NCBI RefSeq assembly: GCF_039862785.1
Contig: NZ_CP156795.1
Coordinates: 558,001-622,000, forward strand
Reading direction: 5' to 3'
DNA from: Acinetobacter sp. ANC 7912
GTDB taxonomy: Bacteria; Pseudomonadota; Gammaproteobacteria; Pseudomonadales; Moraxellaceae
Length of the DNA stretch: 64,000 nt
The notes below the pieces were generated by a model. It ran no database searches and was not told the origin of the DNA. It saw only the letters and a list, made by a program, of their open reading frames with translations. This document shows, in pieces, positions 63,980 to 64,000 of this stretch. A program made the position numbers and the translations under genes. The stretch's first letter is position 1, and each line of letters opens with the position of its first letter.

Positions 63980-64000
63980 TGTATTTCTCTCAATGCAACA

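Overview
The window is about 64 kb of chromosome from a gammaproteobacterium, most likely Acinetobacter. That is inferred from the combination of split transhydrogenase genes pntAA/pntAB/pntB, the order gacS-cysM-(exonuclease)-rlmD-relA, the queA/tgt/yajC/secD/secF group, and two long FadE-like acyl-CoA dehydrogenases in tandem. Species cannot be fixed from sequence alone. No prophage, CRISPR array, rRNA operon or replication origin was seen.

Layout. 1-8 kb is housekeeping: yciI, yciB, a PHP-domain phosphoesterase, two unknown envelope proteins, coaBC, radC, a bestrophin-type channel and dusA. 8-16 kb holds a HEPN-like orphan, an MFS transporter, a gene-poor AT-rich stretch, the pnt operon, and amtB behind a textbook sigma-54 promoter with an unknown partner gene. 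16-28 kb holds rsfS, a small hydroxypyruvate isomerase/beta-hydroxyacid dehydrogenase/crotonase group, the hybrid kinase gacS, then cysM, a DEDD exonuclease, rlmD and relA.

28.2-45.4 kb is the main find: 20 tightly packed plus-strand genes, many overlapping, from one promoter-like site to one terminator. They form an aryl polyene (flexirubin/xanthomonadin-like) type II polyketide cluster. It encodes an aromatic ammonia-lyase and an acyl-activating enzyme fused to a dehydratase (starter supply and loading), two acyl carrier proteins, two ketosynthases plus a short chain-length factor, a ketoreductase and a second dehydratase (chain building), a thioesterase, two acyltransferases and a glycosyltransferase (lipid assembly), and a LolA-like carrier, an MMPL exporter and lipoproteins (delivery to the outer membrane). 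It also has a flavoenzyme bearing flavin-dependent halogenase signatures. No phosphopantetheinyl transferase or methyltransferase lies in the cluster.

45.4-48.5 kb is a mobile-element patch: an IS200/IS605-type element with divergent tnpA and tnpB (tnpB with a displaced catalytic glutamate), then an intact IS3-family element with a 3-bp target duplication that sits between secF and its terminator. 48.5-57 kb carries secF, secD, yajC, tgt, a lemA/DUF3137/DUF4303-like block (the last gene broken by an in-frame stop), queA and a tRNA-Leu. 57-64 kb carries small envelope or unknown proteins, psiE-like and rcnB-like genes, the two acyl-CoA dehydrogenases and a repeat-containing lipoprotein.
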